Assembly: GCF_000715075.1 (NCBI RefSeq) | Contig: NC_134101.1 | Span: 140,940,237-141,004,236, forward strand | DNA from: Nicotiana tabacum | Lineage: Eukaryota; Streptophyta; Magnoliopsida; Solanales; Solanaceae | DNA: 64,000 bases | Direction: 5' to 3' | In this document: piece by piece, positions 22,544 to 35,160 of the stretch | Numbering within the stretch: the first letter of the stretch is position 1 | How the letters are laid out: each line of letters starts with the position of its first letter | Notes under the pieces: model-generated | Databases searched by the model: none | The model's input: the letters and a program-made list of their open reading frames with translations, nothing else | Told to the model about the DNA's origin: nothing | Made by a program: the position numbers and the translations under genes

Positions 22544-24418
22544 TGTCGCGCCCCCTTTTTCCTCGCGGAGTCCGGGTTTCGGTATCTTTCGGGAACAACT
22601 CATTTCCTTTTGGGAATTGGGTGTGGATTTTAAGAGTCGCCACCTAACGGATTTAAGGTGTGTTAGGGAACCTAAAGCAAATAACTCATAAATCAGTTTG
22701 CAGAGATTGGTTAGGGCTCGAAATAACTTTGAGAGGAAGGTGTTAGGCACCCCTCGAGGTCCACAATGGTGAGTCCCGACCAAACTCTAATTAGGTGAAT
22801 TAGTCTTATAAGCAAACAAAACAATTTAGACAAAGAGATATTTTGTTTTAAAACAAGGGGTAAAGGGGGTCCTAGGTTTTTTAACCTATAGGATCACTTC
22901 TGTGCAATGCTTGGTAATCGTCCCCAAGTTGGGGTGCTACACATAGCATTAGTGCACAGGTTATCATATCCTTTACTACCCAATTACCATGCCCTTAATG
23001 GTTATATAAGTGATTCTACTTAAACGTACTCTATGTGTGCATTACCCGTCCCTCACTTATGGTCCTGGAGGTGATTAGGACTTCTAGTTAAGGTGGATCT
23101 AGACTTTCCTATAGTGCTTAAAAGGAGAAAATCTAAGCGACAGGCAAAACAAATAGGATTGTCAAATAAAGGAACAGTTAAAGGCTCGCATTTACCTCTA
23201 CAAATAAGCATGCAATTGCACGTCTCAAACAACAGTATTTCAGACACTTTAAAAAAGGCCTATAGCAGGATATCTAGGTGAGCACAAAGCAGAACATATG
23301 CAGTGCTTTTATTAAAGCGAGGCAGGAGGTACTTAATCAGTTGCCTACTGATTTAGGACTAGTTAAATCTGAGCAATTCACAAACAGTTAAACAAAGCAC
23401 AATTTTATAATCTCAAGATTTTAGTCATCCTACAGGCTTGCCTAGGTATGGATCAGAGATATTTTAAAACCTAATAGACATGGTATCTAAATGCAGAAGT
23501 TGATTCGAACCTTATTTGCATGCAGGAACTGATGTAAACCTTATTTGCATGGTATCTAAAATGCAGAACTGATTTTAAACTTATAGGCATGGTATCTAAA
23601 TGCACATAAGTAAACAAACATTGCAACAACCTATAGGCATGGTTTCTAAATGCAGGAAGATAATCATAACAGTCCTAAGAGCAGGGTTTCTACCCGATTT
23701 CCCCACGAAACATATATAAAAGTCCCTCCCATTTTACTAATATCCCCAATATCTGTTTACAAAGAAATTATTATTACAAACCAAACATAAATAATGAATT
23801 ACAGAAGTGAAACTGCTAAAACTATAGGGAGCCTGGATAGGCCCAAAAAGTAAACCTGGAAGAACCATGCCTTCGACCAAGTATGAACATGCCAATATTT
23901 TTATAGTGCACCCAATGGTATCCTGGTGTGTCAAAGTTCCCAAGGGCCTCAGGGACCCGGAGCAATGCTCACACCAGAAAACCTTTAAAGAAACATTTTG
24001 GTGAGCAAGTTTTGGAGAGCCAGCCCCAATGTGTCAAAGTTCAGAGGAGTCTCATGGACTCCTAGGCAATACTCACACTGGAGGGGCAGGACCCTAGATG
24101 TTCTAAGAGTAGGAGTTAAAAACAGGAGATAGTTTTGAGAAAATAGTTTTGGATTTTCAGGAGGTAAAGAGCAAACAGAGCCATTCAACACTTAGGAAAT
24201 TCCAGCAATCCAACAGTAGACAGAAATAGGATCACTTCAAGCAAAGTTTCAACTTAGTTTACTAGTTGTTACTAGGTGAGTATAGGGACAGACACTAAAC
24301 AAAGACATAACATGTTGGGATCAATCAGTCAGTCATATACAAATGGGTAGCAGGGACTGGGAGCATGAAAATTATTAGTCTGTTAGGGGGGACACTTAAA
24401 ACAGGGCAGGAAACATGC
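22544..24418 (-). repeat. Ogre/Tat-type LTR piece inserted in Copia pol
   Basis: Starts TGTCGCGCCCCC (the complement of the LTR 3' end GGGGGCGCGACA) and shares with 37276-41119 the blocks AACTCATTTCCTTTTGGGA and AGAGTCGCCACCTAACGGAT. It carries the repeated CTATAGGCATG / TATCTAAATG motif (23440-23660). Cut at 24418 by the Athila-like 3' LTR; the remaining LTR half is not found on the other side. No coding sequence. Confidence 0.75.
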
Positions 24419-25727
24419 TGATCACGCTCAACTATGCCTTATAAAAAGGACAAGCGATCGTTGCAAATATAATCCGAGTGTTTAGCCCAGAGTCGAATCC
24501 CACAGGGAATTAACCTACCAATTATTTTTGTCAGACTCACTGAATTCTCCGTAATCAACTTCCAGAATATTTTGAATAACAATTGGTGATATTTCTACTA
24601 ACTATAACTGAATAAAATTAAGTAAACTAAAAGCTAACTATGACTGAGTTGTAAACAAATAAGAGAAGGATATAAGGTTGTGATCCCTATTGATGGAATC
24701 CCTTCCTGTTATGTTTCGTATAGATTTGCCTAATCGTTTCTATCGACCATGAGCACTCTTATTACCATAAATCTCTCCCGAGTGATTACGACAATTTACT
24801 AGACGCACTCTCCCGAGTTATGCTAGCTGACTTTTATTACGGCTCACTTAGATCGCACCCAAGGTTTCGTTATCCCTAATCCCACATTTAAACCCTCGGT
24901 TATTGATTTCTCATATACTTTGGGAGTGGTGTTGTTCAACAACTACCTAAATATGTACTCTCTCCCGAGTAATACATATTAAATAGGCACAACTAATTAA
25001 AGATCCTATCAATTAACTACAACAATAACGTAGTTGAACAAATAGAGATTAAACTGGACAAACTATATTAACACAACAAGAAGTTCATCCCTCAAAGGTT
25101 CCATCAAAACCGTAGACTAAATAATTAGCTACTCATAATCGTGTTCATAATAACAATAGCAAAATTCATCATGAATGATAAATACAAAAGGAAGAAAGGT
25201 AGAACTCGATGTCGAATTATCCTCCTTGCCTCTTGCCTCTTCTTGCCTTGAACAAAACTATAAAAACCTTGACAACGTCTTTTTGGGCGAGTTGGACCTC
25301 TTATAGGTTAAGTGAAATTAGCCTCAATCTTCCCAGTTTACCCCTAAACTTCCTGCGCTCCAGATTGACTAGCGCGGCCGCACTCGAACCGTGCTAGTGG
25401 CCGTGCATATCGCATAGTGTACTATCCCGGTCTCCTGCTCTAGCGTGGTCGCGCTAAGGCCGTGCTTGGCCCGCGCTAGAGTGAATCAGCATTTTCTCTC
25501 TTCTTTTCTTTTTTCTTTCACACATACTCAGCTCCAAGGGCTTCCCTTGCTTTAATTTAGCTCCAAACACTATCCTAAGTCCTCATAAGCACAACTTGCT
25601 CCTACAAAACATGAAATTCACAATTAGAGACATTTTATCGTCATTTAACCTTCCTAGAACGGTGAAGCATAGTCAAGTTGGGGCATAAATAGTCGCCAAA
25701 CTACATAAATCTAGCCTATTATCAACA
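24419..25727 (-). repeat. Athila-like 3' LTR
   Basis: Minus strand starts TGTTGATAATAGGC at 25727 right after a GTGTGGGG purine tract and ends GTTGAGCGTGATCA at 24419. The LTR includes a CG-rich palindromic patch (25369-25490) and a T/A-rich second half. The last 100 bases contain CCCTGTGGGATTCGACTCTG, a conserved-looking block of this repeat type. Left neighbour CATGC (24414-24418) would be the target duplication; its partner is lost. Confidence 0.75.
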
Positions 25728-25739
25728 CCCCACACTTAA
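25728..25739 (-). other. Athila-like polypurine tract
   Basis: TTAAGTGTGGGG on the minus strand immediately precedes the LTR TG. Mostly purine, at the canonical position. Confidence 0.65.
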
Positions 25740-27431
25740 ATCATTGCTAGTCCCCGATCAATCCACCATACTCTATAAAGGTTCCTTCCCTAAGCTTTTC
25801 CCTAACATATCACACCAAGAACAAATCACCAAAGTTACGTCTAGTAGTGTAACATCTTTGCCTCAAGAGCCGACTCTCACGTGCCGTGCAATATTCATAC
25901 TTACTCAAATTACTCTATACAGAGGTCAAGACTTACCTTTCCTTCGTGAATCAAATGCCATCACATCACACAAGAGAGTAGTTCCACAAATAATAATATT
26001 AAGAATAATTAGGAACTTAGATAGAGAAAATTCGCTCACTCTCAGAAAGAAAATTCATATGCCACACAGATGCACCATAGGCTTGCCCTTAGTGTACTAC
26101 TCTACTAATCGAGCCCATTCAGTGTAAGATCAATTAGAACTTCATTTGGTTATAATGTAGGCTAAGAGACTGGTAGGATATATTTGGATATAGTGACTAA
26201 CCTCCCTAAGCACTTTTAATACAATCACCTTCGCATTCAGAACAATACTTATGTCGGACCAGACATTCCACCGCACTTCTATTTATAATACCCCAAACTC
26301 TATTAGGTGCAATTGTATCAAGTCACCACTTATCAAGGACTACATTTACTTATTTTCTTTTCTCTTTTTTTCTTTTTAAGTGTCTCTTATTCTTTTATTC
26401 TTCAAAATACTGCACCTTTTTCTCTATTTCATTGGTTCCACTCAAAGACCAAACCACCACCCCACACTTTAACTTTTGCATATTTCATAACCATTCAAGT
26501 GATCATGAGAGGTAAAGGGGTTTAAAGAGATGGGACGTTCAAAAAATTGGGTAAGGTTTGTAATGTGGTTGCCAAAGAACACATGTTTATAGGCTCACAG
26601 GGTTAACTACGATGTATCGCATTTAGGTGGGTCTACTTTATATATCTGTCTTAACAAAGAAATGTCTATATTACTTCTAAGACTAAATAAAGCTACTATT
26701 TTACTTTGCAAACACACGGGGCAAGTTCTAGGCATCAAATGCAGAGCATAGAATATTATAATGCAATACAACTCACACACACATGGCACATGACTCACTC
26801 CAGATTGGCTTATCAAAAGACTCTCGTTTGAGTACTCAAGTCAGTTACAAACATACAAATTAAGGCACTCTAACAAGAATCAACCACTGAGACTAAGTGT
26901 CACACTCTAGTGTCTACTGTGTTCAGGTATATCAACGCCAAGGGCTTCTTTTCTTATTTCAGCTCATCGCCCATAAGTACAAACTAAAAACTAGAAACAA
27001 AAATTAACTACACCCGATTCAAGCAAAACCCTTGGAAAAGAACCGCGACCCAAAGAAAAACCAAGGGGGAGTTACTATACTACCTAAAACAGATTTTTTT
27101 TGGTATTTTCTTTAGACTTACTTCCCTCAAGAAAACTGTCTAAAAGATCCGTCATCAGAAAGACTCCAACATATTTCACATTTTTTTAGAGATTTTCTCG
27201 TCGACTTAGACCCACAAGAACCCCATCGAAAGAGATCCGTCGTCGGGACAAGTCGACTTACCTAATGCGACTGCTACTCAAAACCACAAAAACAAAGAAA
27301 ACATAAAACAATGAAGTTCTTACATATATACACATACATTGAAGTATCCCCTACCCCACACTTAAACGGAATACATGTCCTCATGGCATACAAACTAAAA
27401 AACAGTGAGATAAAGGAACTTCCCTGATTGA
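25740..27431 (-). other. Non-coding spacer between the extra ORF and the 3' LTR
   Basis: About 1.7 kb without a convincing frame on either strand. Contains T-rich tracts (26340-26400). Part of the Athila-like element by position. Confidence 0.5.
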
Positions 27432-28604
27432 TCAATCTTGATCGGAGACCGTCTCTAGGTTCAGATCACATGCACGACCCAGAGCTCGCAGCCATCCCAA
27501 TACTTTCTTTTCCGATTTAATCTGCTGGGCAGCCATCACATCAACACATGTACCTAAGTCAGCGACCAATGTACGCAACCCTGCCACCTCCCACTTTAAG
27601 TCTGTGAACCAGGTAACCCGACTAACCCCAGATGGTCCTGCAACTTCTGCAATCGGCGCATGGGCGGGCGGCTCGACTTCTGCTTCCTCCTGCTCATCCT
27701 CACCCTCCTTAGATGCATCAGAGTCATCACTATCATCACCACTAGGTGCCACAGGCTCATTACCAGTAGTCACCTTGTTAGCTCAAAACTTTGACTCTTT
27801 TGGCACTAATCTATCCACATTCAAATTTTCCGGAACCCGAGCTGCCCTGCAAAGCCTAGTGACTAGTGAGGGGAAAAAGAAACCATACCTCTTCACCAGA
27901 TAGTGTGTAAACATCTCCTAGTGCATAAGCTTGGCCACATCAAAGTTGTAACCATTTATAAAACACCAAATTAGAGCAGCTTGAAGAGCATTCACTTCCG
28001 TGGTGTTGGAGGACGGGAGCAGGCGGTTGTTAATGACATACAACCAGCACTTCCCTTCAAAGGTGAGCGCCGCGGAATGGAACTTCTTCCCATATTTCAT
28101 CCATACAATTTCCTTGTCGGGTACACAAATGGTTTCAAAGAACCTCTCCCACTGGGTATATCTTCGACCATATAGTTCATAATAGTCGTCTAACTCCTCC
28201 ACAGGTGTGGGAAGCTGGTATATCCTCCGAATAGCCTCAAGAGAGGCATCCACAGCCTTCTTGCGCATTGTTACTACACCATTTACATGTTCTTTTACAT
28301 TGGCATAGAATTCACGTACAACCATCAAATTCCCATCATCCGGCTCTTCAAAGAAGATTTGCATCCCCCGCCTGACTAGCTCATTATACAAGTTGGGACA
28401 ACCCAGTTGGAGCGAACCTATATCTATGCCCCTCTCCAGTATTGGTTTCTTGGAGGCCTTACCAGCAAAACAGTCTTGAGCCTTGGCGGAGACGAACCTG
28501 TTACTATCAAAAGGATGAGCAGGAGTTGACCTGTGTGCCCTGGAAGATCCAGCTTGACCGCTGGATGAAGCACCGGTGGTTCGACGTTTCCTGGAGGCTG
28601 CCAT
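27432..28604 (-). pseudogene. Extra ORF of the Athila-like element (putative plant transposon protein family)
   Basis: Starts MAASRKRRTTGASSSGQAG at 28604 and runs in one frame for 390 codons with two internal stops (27918-27920 and near 27785). The N-terminal part has a Ser/Arg-rich head, then SNRFVSAKAQDCFAGKASKK, PILERGIDIG, VVREFYANV, RYTQWERFFETICVPDKEIV and ALQAALIWCFINGYNF. This pattern matches the widespread plant family described as putative plant transposon protein, found in Ty3 elements. The C-terminal part is acidic (DDSDDSDASKEGEDEQEEAE) with a predicted helical tail. Its position downstream of pol is where Athila elements carry env-like genes, but no signal peptide or transmembrane segment is visible. 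Function unknown. Confidence 0.7.
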
Positions 28605-29218
28605 AGTACCTGGAATAAGAATATCATTAGCACATCCCAAAAAAATGTGACTCAACTGCGGTTACTCAGACTTCACCCTTACAATTGGTCACAATTATCA
28701 TTGACACTCATTGTGGCATTTTAACAAACATGTTGTGGGCATCATTCACCGGAACCCCCAATTAAACATGTTGTAACCCAATTACCACCTCAATTTCCCC
28801 AAATTCACCCAACTAAGTTAAGATATACAACTCCCCAAATATTAACACCCACAAGCACTACACATACACTACAAATTACTTCTAAGAAAAGAGAAGAAAA
28901 ACTACTACATAATTAAGAAATTAAACGAAAATCAACAAAAACTGGTAAAAAGAAAACCTTACCTGCAGTGAGAGGAGATTGTGAGAAGTGAAGAAGAGTA
29001 GTGGAGGGACTTGAACCTTGGGGAATTTGGGCTGGGATTATTTGGGAATGGGGAAGAAGGGAATTTGGAGAAGAGGGAAATTAGGAGAAGATGGAAATTA
29101 GGGCTGGGGTTCTTAAGCGTTGGGGCTCTTAGGCGTGGGGAGGGTGGAATAAAAAAACTAAAACAATTAACATACAAAATAAAAAAAATAATAAAATGTT
29201 AAGTTAGGCGGAACGACA

Positions 29219-29375
29219 CTAGCGCGGTCCAAGCACGGCCGCACTAGTGAAACAGTGTACTTGGACATATGCGCGGTCATTAGCGCGACCATAGTGCAAC
29301 CGCGCTCCTAGGTGAAAGTTTGAGGCAGAATACTTGGCCTTTTGCGCGGCCACTAGCGCGGGCGCGCTCTTGTGC
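29219..29375. repeat. CG-rich palindromic cluster in the Athila-like spacer
   Basis: Repeated degenerate words AGCGCGG, GCGGCCGC-like, GCGCGACC and GGGCGCGCT in both orientations, related to the patch at 25369-25490 in the 3' LTR. Embedded in AT-rich sequence, so the base composition is sharply different. Confidence 0.6.
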
Positions 29376-29571
29376 CTCAAAAATTTTCCACTTTTTTTAC
29401 CTTTTACTTCAGCGTCTGATGGGCTTAACACTCGCCCATGCTCACCTGCACTGGTTAGTACTTACCAAAATCAAAAATAACAAATACTAACTATACTAAA
29501 GTCACTACGAATTGGGTTGCCTCCCATGCAGTGCCTGATTTAACGTCATGGCACAACGCAAATGAGCGCAT

Positions 29572-30600
29572 TTAAGGCTCGCTCGACCTCTGAGGTTCAG
29601 TCAGATGGATCACTGACGCTTTCTTGGGTTCATCCATGCCCACATATGGTTTCAATCTTTTCCTATTAACTCTAAATGTATGGGAAGTTTTTGCTAAGGG
29701 AATCTCTATGGCACCTGAAGGGAGCATTTCGACCACCCAAAATGGTCCAAACCATCGTGACTTGAGTTTACCCGGAAATAACCTTAATTTTGAGTTATAA
29801 AGCAACACCATGTCTCTGGGATTAAAATTTCGCTCAACAATGTTCTTGACGTGCAACCTCTTCACTCTCTCCTTGTACAACCCCGTGCTCTTGAAAGCAA
29901 GAAATCAGAACTCGTCTAGCTCATGCAATTATGTGATTCTATTTGTTCCCGCAACCTCAATGTCCAGATTTAGCTATTTCATTGCCCACCAAGCTCTATG
30001 TTCTAGTTCCACTGGCAAGTGACAGGCCTTCCCGAACACCAACTTGTATGGTGGCATTCCAATTAGTGTTTTGAAAGCGGTTCTTTAGGCCCAGAGTGCA
30101 TCATCTAGCTTTTTCGCCCTATCAGTTCTTGTGGTGTTCACAGTCTTGGTCAGCACACTCTTTATTTCTCTATTCGACACTTTGACCTGTCCACTGGTCT
30201 GAGGATGATATGGTGTTGCCACCTTATGGCGCACATCGTACTTTGCTAGCAATTTCTCGAAGGCTCGATTGCAGAAGTGAGTGCCTCCGTCACTGATAAT
30301 AGCTCTCCGAGTCCCGAAATGGGTGAATATATTCTTCTTCAAAAACCCCACCACCACCCTTACATCATTGGTGGGGAGTGTTGTAGCTTCCACCCATTTG
30401 GACAGGTAATCCACAGCAACAAGTATGTACTTATTGCCAAAGGAGCTGACAAAGAGGCCCATGAAGTCTATCCCCATACATCGAACACTTCAACCTCTTG
30501 AATTGGTTCATGGGCATCTCATGGCGATGGGAAATATTCGCGGTTCGCTGACATTCATCACAACCCTTCAAGTAATGTATACTGATAGTACAAGTAATGC
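29572..30600 (-). pseudogene. Athila-like integrase and pol C-terminus
   Basis: Zinc-binding half CDECQRTANISHRHEMP (about 30555-30505), core with [32 protein letters not shown] (Asp of the DDE set), and [16 protein letters not shown] (Glu in the NREIK box). The C-terminal domain follows with RNFNPRDMVLLYNSKLRLFP and KSRWFGPFWVVEM, ending at a stop at 29572. From 30477 down one frame continues with stops at 30085 and three more before 29880. It would insert element cDNA; inactive here. Confidence 0.85.
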
Positions 30601-31299
30601 TCTTATGTTGTGGAGGAGAAATTGCTCCTGAATTGTAACGACCCGACCGGTCGTCTCATGAGTTACCACTACATTTTCCCCATTTTTGCTTCTTATTGTT
30701 TTGTTCAGTTGTATTATGTGTTATCAGGTTGGTTGGTTCGGGTTCAAAGAGGTTTTGATAAGGTTTGAGACACCTAGTCTCTTTTGAGTAAGCTTAAGTT
30801 GGAAAAGTCAACTGGATGTTGTATGTGAGAAAGGGCTCGAATGTAAATTTTGACGGTTTGGATAGCTTCGGGAGGTGATTTGGGACTTAGGAGCGTGATC
30901 AGAATGGGTTTTGGAGGTCTGGAGGTAGATTTAGGCTTGAATTGGCGAAATTGGAATTTTGGCGTTTTTCGGTTGATAGGTGAGATTTTGATATAGGGGT
31001 CGGAATGGAATTCCGAAAGTTTGGGTAGGTTTGTCGTGTCATTTGTGGCGTGTGTGCAAAATTTCAGGTAATTCAAAATTTTTTGGAATTGTTAGGCTTG
31101 AATCCGATGTAAATTTGGTGTTTTGATATTGTTTTGAGTGTTATGAAGATTGGAACAAGTTTGAATGATGTTATAGGATATGTTGGCATGTTTAGTTGAG
31201 GTCCTGAAGGCCTCGGGTAAGTTTTGGGTGGTTGAACGTATCAGTTCATGTTGGAAAAAGTTGTAGAAAATCTGTTGTTGGTGTTGCAAACGTTTGGTC

Positions 31300-31568
31300 T
31301 TCGTGTTCGTGAGTGGGCTCTCGCGTTCGCGATGTGTTAGGATGTAAGGCAGGAGAGTTGTCCTTCGCGTTCGTGATGAGGGTCCCGAGTTCGCGAAGGG
31401 CTGGGGTTTGTGTTCATCGCGTTCGCGATGGTTATGCCGCGTTTGCGAAGGTTTGATCTGCTGAGGACTCGCGTTCACGAGGGGTCGTCCACGTTCGCGT
31501 AAGAGGATTTTGGTCAAAGGAAACTTTGTGCTTCGTGAACGCGAGGCTTTGACGGCGTTCACGAAGAA
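31300..31568. repeat. Palindrome cluster, TCGCGTTCGCGA type
   Basis: At least nine copies of half-sites TTCGCG or TCGCG with GCGA partners, e.g. TCGCGTTCGCGA at 31321-31332 and ATCGCGTTCGCGAT at 31416-31429. Spacing is irregular (20-45 bases). Offset 666-934 from the LTR start. The matching cluster in the 3' LTR is at 42412-42613. Confidence 0.8.
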
Positions 31569-32589
31569 GGATCTCAAATAGCTGGGCAGAATGTTTAAAA
31601 GGCCATTTTTGCAATTTTTGGCCTAAGTTTACCATTTTTCACTCGGTTTTGGAGCTTCTTAAGGGAGATTGAAGAGGGAATCAAAGAGAACTTCTTTGAG
31701 GTAAGAATTATGGACTTAATACTCGATCATATTGTGATTTATACCTAATTAAACATGAAAATTAAGGGATTTGAAGCCAAAAATTGGGGAGTTAGGACTG
31801 GGAAATTGGAAACCTTAATCTAGGGATTTAAGGGGTTATTTGTGGTCGGATTTTGGTATTCTTAGTATGTATGGACTCGTGGGAGGATAAGGATTCCATT
31901 GATGTGAATTTTATCGAATTTTGAGATGTGGGCTCGGGGATCGGGTTGGACCAATTTCGGGATTTTTGGTATAATTTGATTATTTTCGCATGGGCTTCAT
32001 TCCCTTAGCATATTCTAATGTTATGATTCTGATTTTGGGTAGACTCGGTGCAAGTTTAGGCCGAGGCGAGAGGCAAAGGTATCGCGGAGTAGTATTTCAT
32101 CCGGTTTGAGGTAAGTAACCATTGTAAAAATGGATCTGAGGGTATGAAACCCTAGTATTTCGTATTGTTTTGATAAATGAGGTGACGCACATGCTAGGTG
32201 ACGAGCGTGTGAGCGTGCACCGGCAGGGATTGTGACTTGGTTCGTCCCATAGCGACTATTAAGCCACGTATTTGATTTAAAATCTTATGATATCCCGTAT
32301 TTTAGAGATTGATACTATATTTTGGGTTGTATGCCATGTTTGGGGCCTTGTGTCGACCTGTTTAGACCCTTAAGGGCATTTTTACTATTTTTCTTACTCT
32401 ATTTGTTTTGAAAGCATATCCTCAGATATGTTTTACCTGTTTATTGTTTAAATCCGGTTTTTATCACTCTACTTCTTAATATATGAAATCTGTTTAGGCT
32501 GAGTTTCTGGATTTCTACTGATATGCTCGAGTGGCTATGAGGTTAATGACTAAAAGAGGTTGAGGACCTAATGGTGAGGATTATATATA

Positions 32590-32830
32590 CATATTATGGA
32601 TCGGACTGCACGCCGCAGCAATATTATATATATTATGGATCGGGCTACACGCCGCAGCTATGCTTATATGGATCGGGCTGTACGCCGCAACAATATATAT
32701 TGGATCGGGCTATGCACCGCAATAATATAACACTTGGGCTGTAGGAGCCCTTCCGGAGTCCTGTACACCCCTAGTGAGTGTAGTCGACTATAAACTATGG
32801 ATCGGGTTGCACACCGCAACGGTTATTATG
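32590..32830 (+). repeat. Tandem array in the 5' LTR
   Basis: Four consecutive degenerate units and one isolated unit of TGGATCGGGCTGCACGCCGC separated by AT-rich AATATATAT spacers. The 3' LTR (43620-43830) carries a different number and other sequence variants. Confidence 0.75.
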
Positions 32831-33593
32831 ATTATTACCACTACGAGATATTATTGAGCCAGAGTGTTGAGTGTGAGTACTGTTGACGAGTGACTGAGAG
32901 GCTATATTGTGAGTGATGCCTTGCCCGAGGGGCCCGTTTAGGATATTTTGATGTTTTCACTCTTCTTTTATACTGTGCCTATGTTGAAAAATGTTGAATA
33001 AATGATTTCAAAGTATTTCAATTGAACTGAATTTTTTACGAAGTAACTGGCTATTAAACTGTTTAGTTTGACTTGATATTCTGTTGAACACTCTTATATA
33101 TAGTTTTTAACTGCTTGTTACTGCACTCAGACCTTATTTACTTTAGTTACTTACTGAGTTGGCATACTCACGTTACTCCATGCACCTTGTGTGCAGATCC
33201 AAGTACCCGAGCAGCAAAGTGAGGGTTCCCAGCACTCTTAGAGCTTTACCGGAGACTACAAGGTAGCTGCACGACATTCGCAACCCTGCTTTCCTCCTTC
33301 CTATCTTAGTTTTCCTGCTATTTTAGACTTATGATGTATTATTCAGTCAGTTTGGGTTGTATTTAGAGGTTCTTGACTTGTGACACCAGATTGTTGGGCT
33401 GTGTTGGTATATTTTGTACTGTTTTCCGCACATTTCAATTGATTTAAATATTTATTATATGAGAATTTGAGACTTAATCGGTTTTAGAAAAATGGTTTTA
33501 TAAAAAAAATTCACTGTGGTTACTTGTTGGGTTGACTTGCCTAGTACTGTGATAGGCGCCATCACGACCGGGGTATTTAGGGTCGTGACAAGT

Positions 33594-33610
33594 TGGTATC
33601 AGAGCCTAGA
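33594..33610 (+). other. Primer-binding site, tRNA-iMet type
   Basis: TGGTATCAGAGCCTAGA, three bases after the LTR end, matches the initiator-Met-tRNA primer site of plant Ty3 elements. Confidence 0.9.
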
Positions 33611-33789
33611 TTATATAGGTCTCGTGAGCCATGAGCCGGTTTAGTAGAGTCTCGCGGATCGGTACAGAGACGTCTGTATTTATCCTCGGGAGGCTGCAGA
33701 ACCTTTAGGAAAACTTCTTATTCTTGAATTCATGTCGTGCGAATCTGTTGATTCTAGTACTAAACTTCTGTTATTCTATTCTCTCACAG

Positions 33790-35160
33790 ATGGTGAGGAC
33801 ACGTGCTACCGGTCAGGACGGACGACCACCAGTACCACCAGCTTGGGCCACTAGAGGCCGAGCATGCGGTCGAGGCCGTGGTAGGGGAAGGTGTGCAGCC
33901 CGCACAGCAGCTAGGGCAGCACCTATAGATCCACCAACTACCCAAATTCAGGATCATGTCCCAGTTGCGGACGCTCCAGCAGCACCAGCCCAGGACCGTC
34001 TGTGCCTATTGTGATTCCAGGCCTTCAAGAGGGTTTAGCTCAGATTCTATCAGTATGCAATGGCCTGGCTCAGGCGGTCTCAGTTACTACGGTCGCAGCT
34101 ACTTCTCAGGCCGGGGGAGGTACTCAGACTCCCATTGCTCGCACACCTGAGCAGGTTGTGTAGGGACTTCAGACATCGGGGGCACCTCCAGCCCAACTGG
34201 TTGCACCAGCTTAGGAGTATGTGGTACCAGTTATGCCTGACAACGAGCAGCGTCGATTGGAGAGGTTTGGTAGACTTCAGCCTCCGACTTTCAGTGATAT
34301 TGAGGGCGAGGATGCCCAGGGTTTCTTGGACAAGTGTTAGAGGATTCTTCATATGGCGGGTATTCTGGAGACCAGTGGTATAGCATTTACCACTTTTTAG
34401 TTTTTTCTGGAGCTGCTTTTACTTGGTGGGAGGCTTATGAGAGGCGTAGGCCTGTTGATGCAGCGTCCCTTACCTGGAAGCAGTTCTCCATTCTCTTTCT
34501 GGAGAAGTATGTGCCACAGTCTCGCAAAGAGGAGCTGTACAGGTAGTTCGAGTAGTTGCGTCAGGGAGATATGACTATGACACAGTATGAGATGCGATTC
34601 TCTGAGTTAGCTCATCATGCGGTTTAGTTGATTCCCACAGATCGAGAGAGGATCAAGAGGTTCGTGGATGGCCTCACATATTAGCTTCGGATTCTCATAA
34701 CCAGGGAAAGGGTGTCAGGTTCTACTTTTGAGGAGGTTGTTGACATCGCCCGCGAGATTGAGTCAATTCGTCGTCAGGAGTGAGATGAGAGGGAGGCCAA
34801 GAGGCCTATGAGATCTGGTAGTTTTGGTAGTGCTCCTTCAAGAGGTCAGTTTCAGCATGGTAGAGGTCGTCCATTCAGGCATGCTCAATCAGCTCGCCCA
34901 GGTTATCATGGGGCATCATCGGGACATGGTTCTCCCAGTTCTCATCAGGGCCATTCATCACTCAGTACCCTTCCAGCCCAGAGTTTGTCCCGTGCTCCAT
35001 CAGTTCAAGGCTCTTCTATGCCAGGTGCATCTGCTAGTCATCCCGATTCCAGGGGTTCCCTTTATCCCTGTCTACAGTACCGGGAAGTTGTTACGAGTGT
35101 GGAGATTTTGGGCATATGAGGAGGCAGTGTCCTCATCTTCTTGAGGGTCCGTATCAGTAG
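33790..35160 (+). pseudogene. Tekay-like gag
   Basis: ATG at 33790 (MVRTRATGQDGRPPVPPAW) begins an Arg/Gly-rich head. Further blocks in shifting frames give the capsid-like part (LVFSGAAFTWWEAYERRRP; FLEKYVPQSRKEELYR; YEMRFSELAHHAV) and a zinc knuckle (CYECGDFGHMRRQCP near 35090-35135). At least six stops or frameshifts. Gag would form virus-like particles; inactive. Confidence 0.85.

Larger units (their letters stand above)
24419..30633 (-). mobile_element. Athila-like Ty3 element, 5' part missing
   Basis: Minus-strand order: integrase (about 30600-30085), pol C-terminus (29880-29572), non-coding spacer with CG-rich palindromes, an extra ORF (28604-27432), long non-coding region, polypurine tract (25728-25739) and a 1309-bp 3' LTR (24419-25727). 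Athila/Calypso elements are known for an additional gene between pol and the 3' LTR. Gag, protease, RT and the 5' LTR are absent: the element ends at the Tekay LTR start at 30634, and nothing recognisable as Athila continues at 44617. Confidence 0.75.
30634..33590 (+). repeat. Tekay-like 5' LTR
   Basis: 2957 bp from TGTAACGACCCGACCGGTCG to GGGTCGTGACA. Contains the palindrome cluster (31300-31568), splice-donor-like TTTGAG/GTAAGAATT (31700/31701) and TTTGAG/GTAAGTAACC (near 32111), and a tandem array of GGATCGGGCT..CGCCGCA units (32597-32825). The ends contain the complementary CGACCCGACCGGTCG and CATCACGACCGGGG blocks. Confidence 0.9.

Noticed and set aside
24414..24418. CATGC as a proven Athila target duplication
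   Set aside because: The other element end is absent, so there is no partner to compare.
31300..31568. Possible CRISPR-like array of palindromic repeats
   Set aside because: Plant nuclear LTR; units degenerate, spacers irregular and shared between LTR copies, no cas genes.
31092..31577. 161-codon basic frame in the 5' LTR, with a related frame at 42351-42608
   Set aside because: Arises from the palindrome cluster, which reads open on both strands because TTCGCG-type words contain no stops; no start context or domain.
33956..34383. Overlapping alternative frames in gag
   Set aside because: Different frames of the same broken gag; only the frames giving capsid-like and zinc-knuckle blocks are kept.
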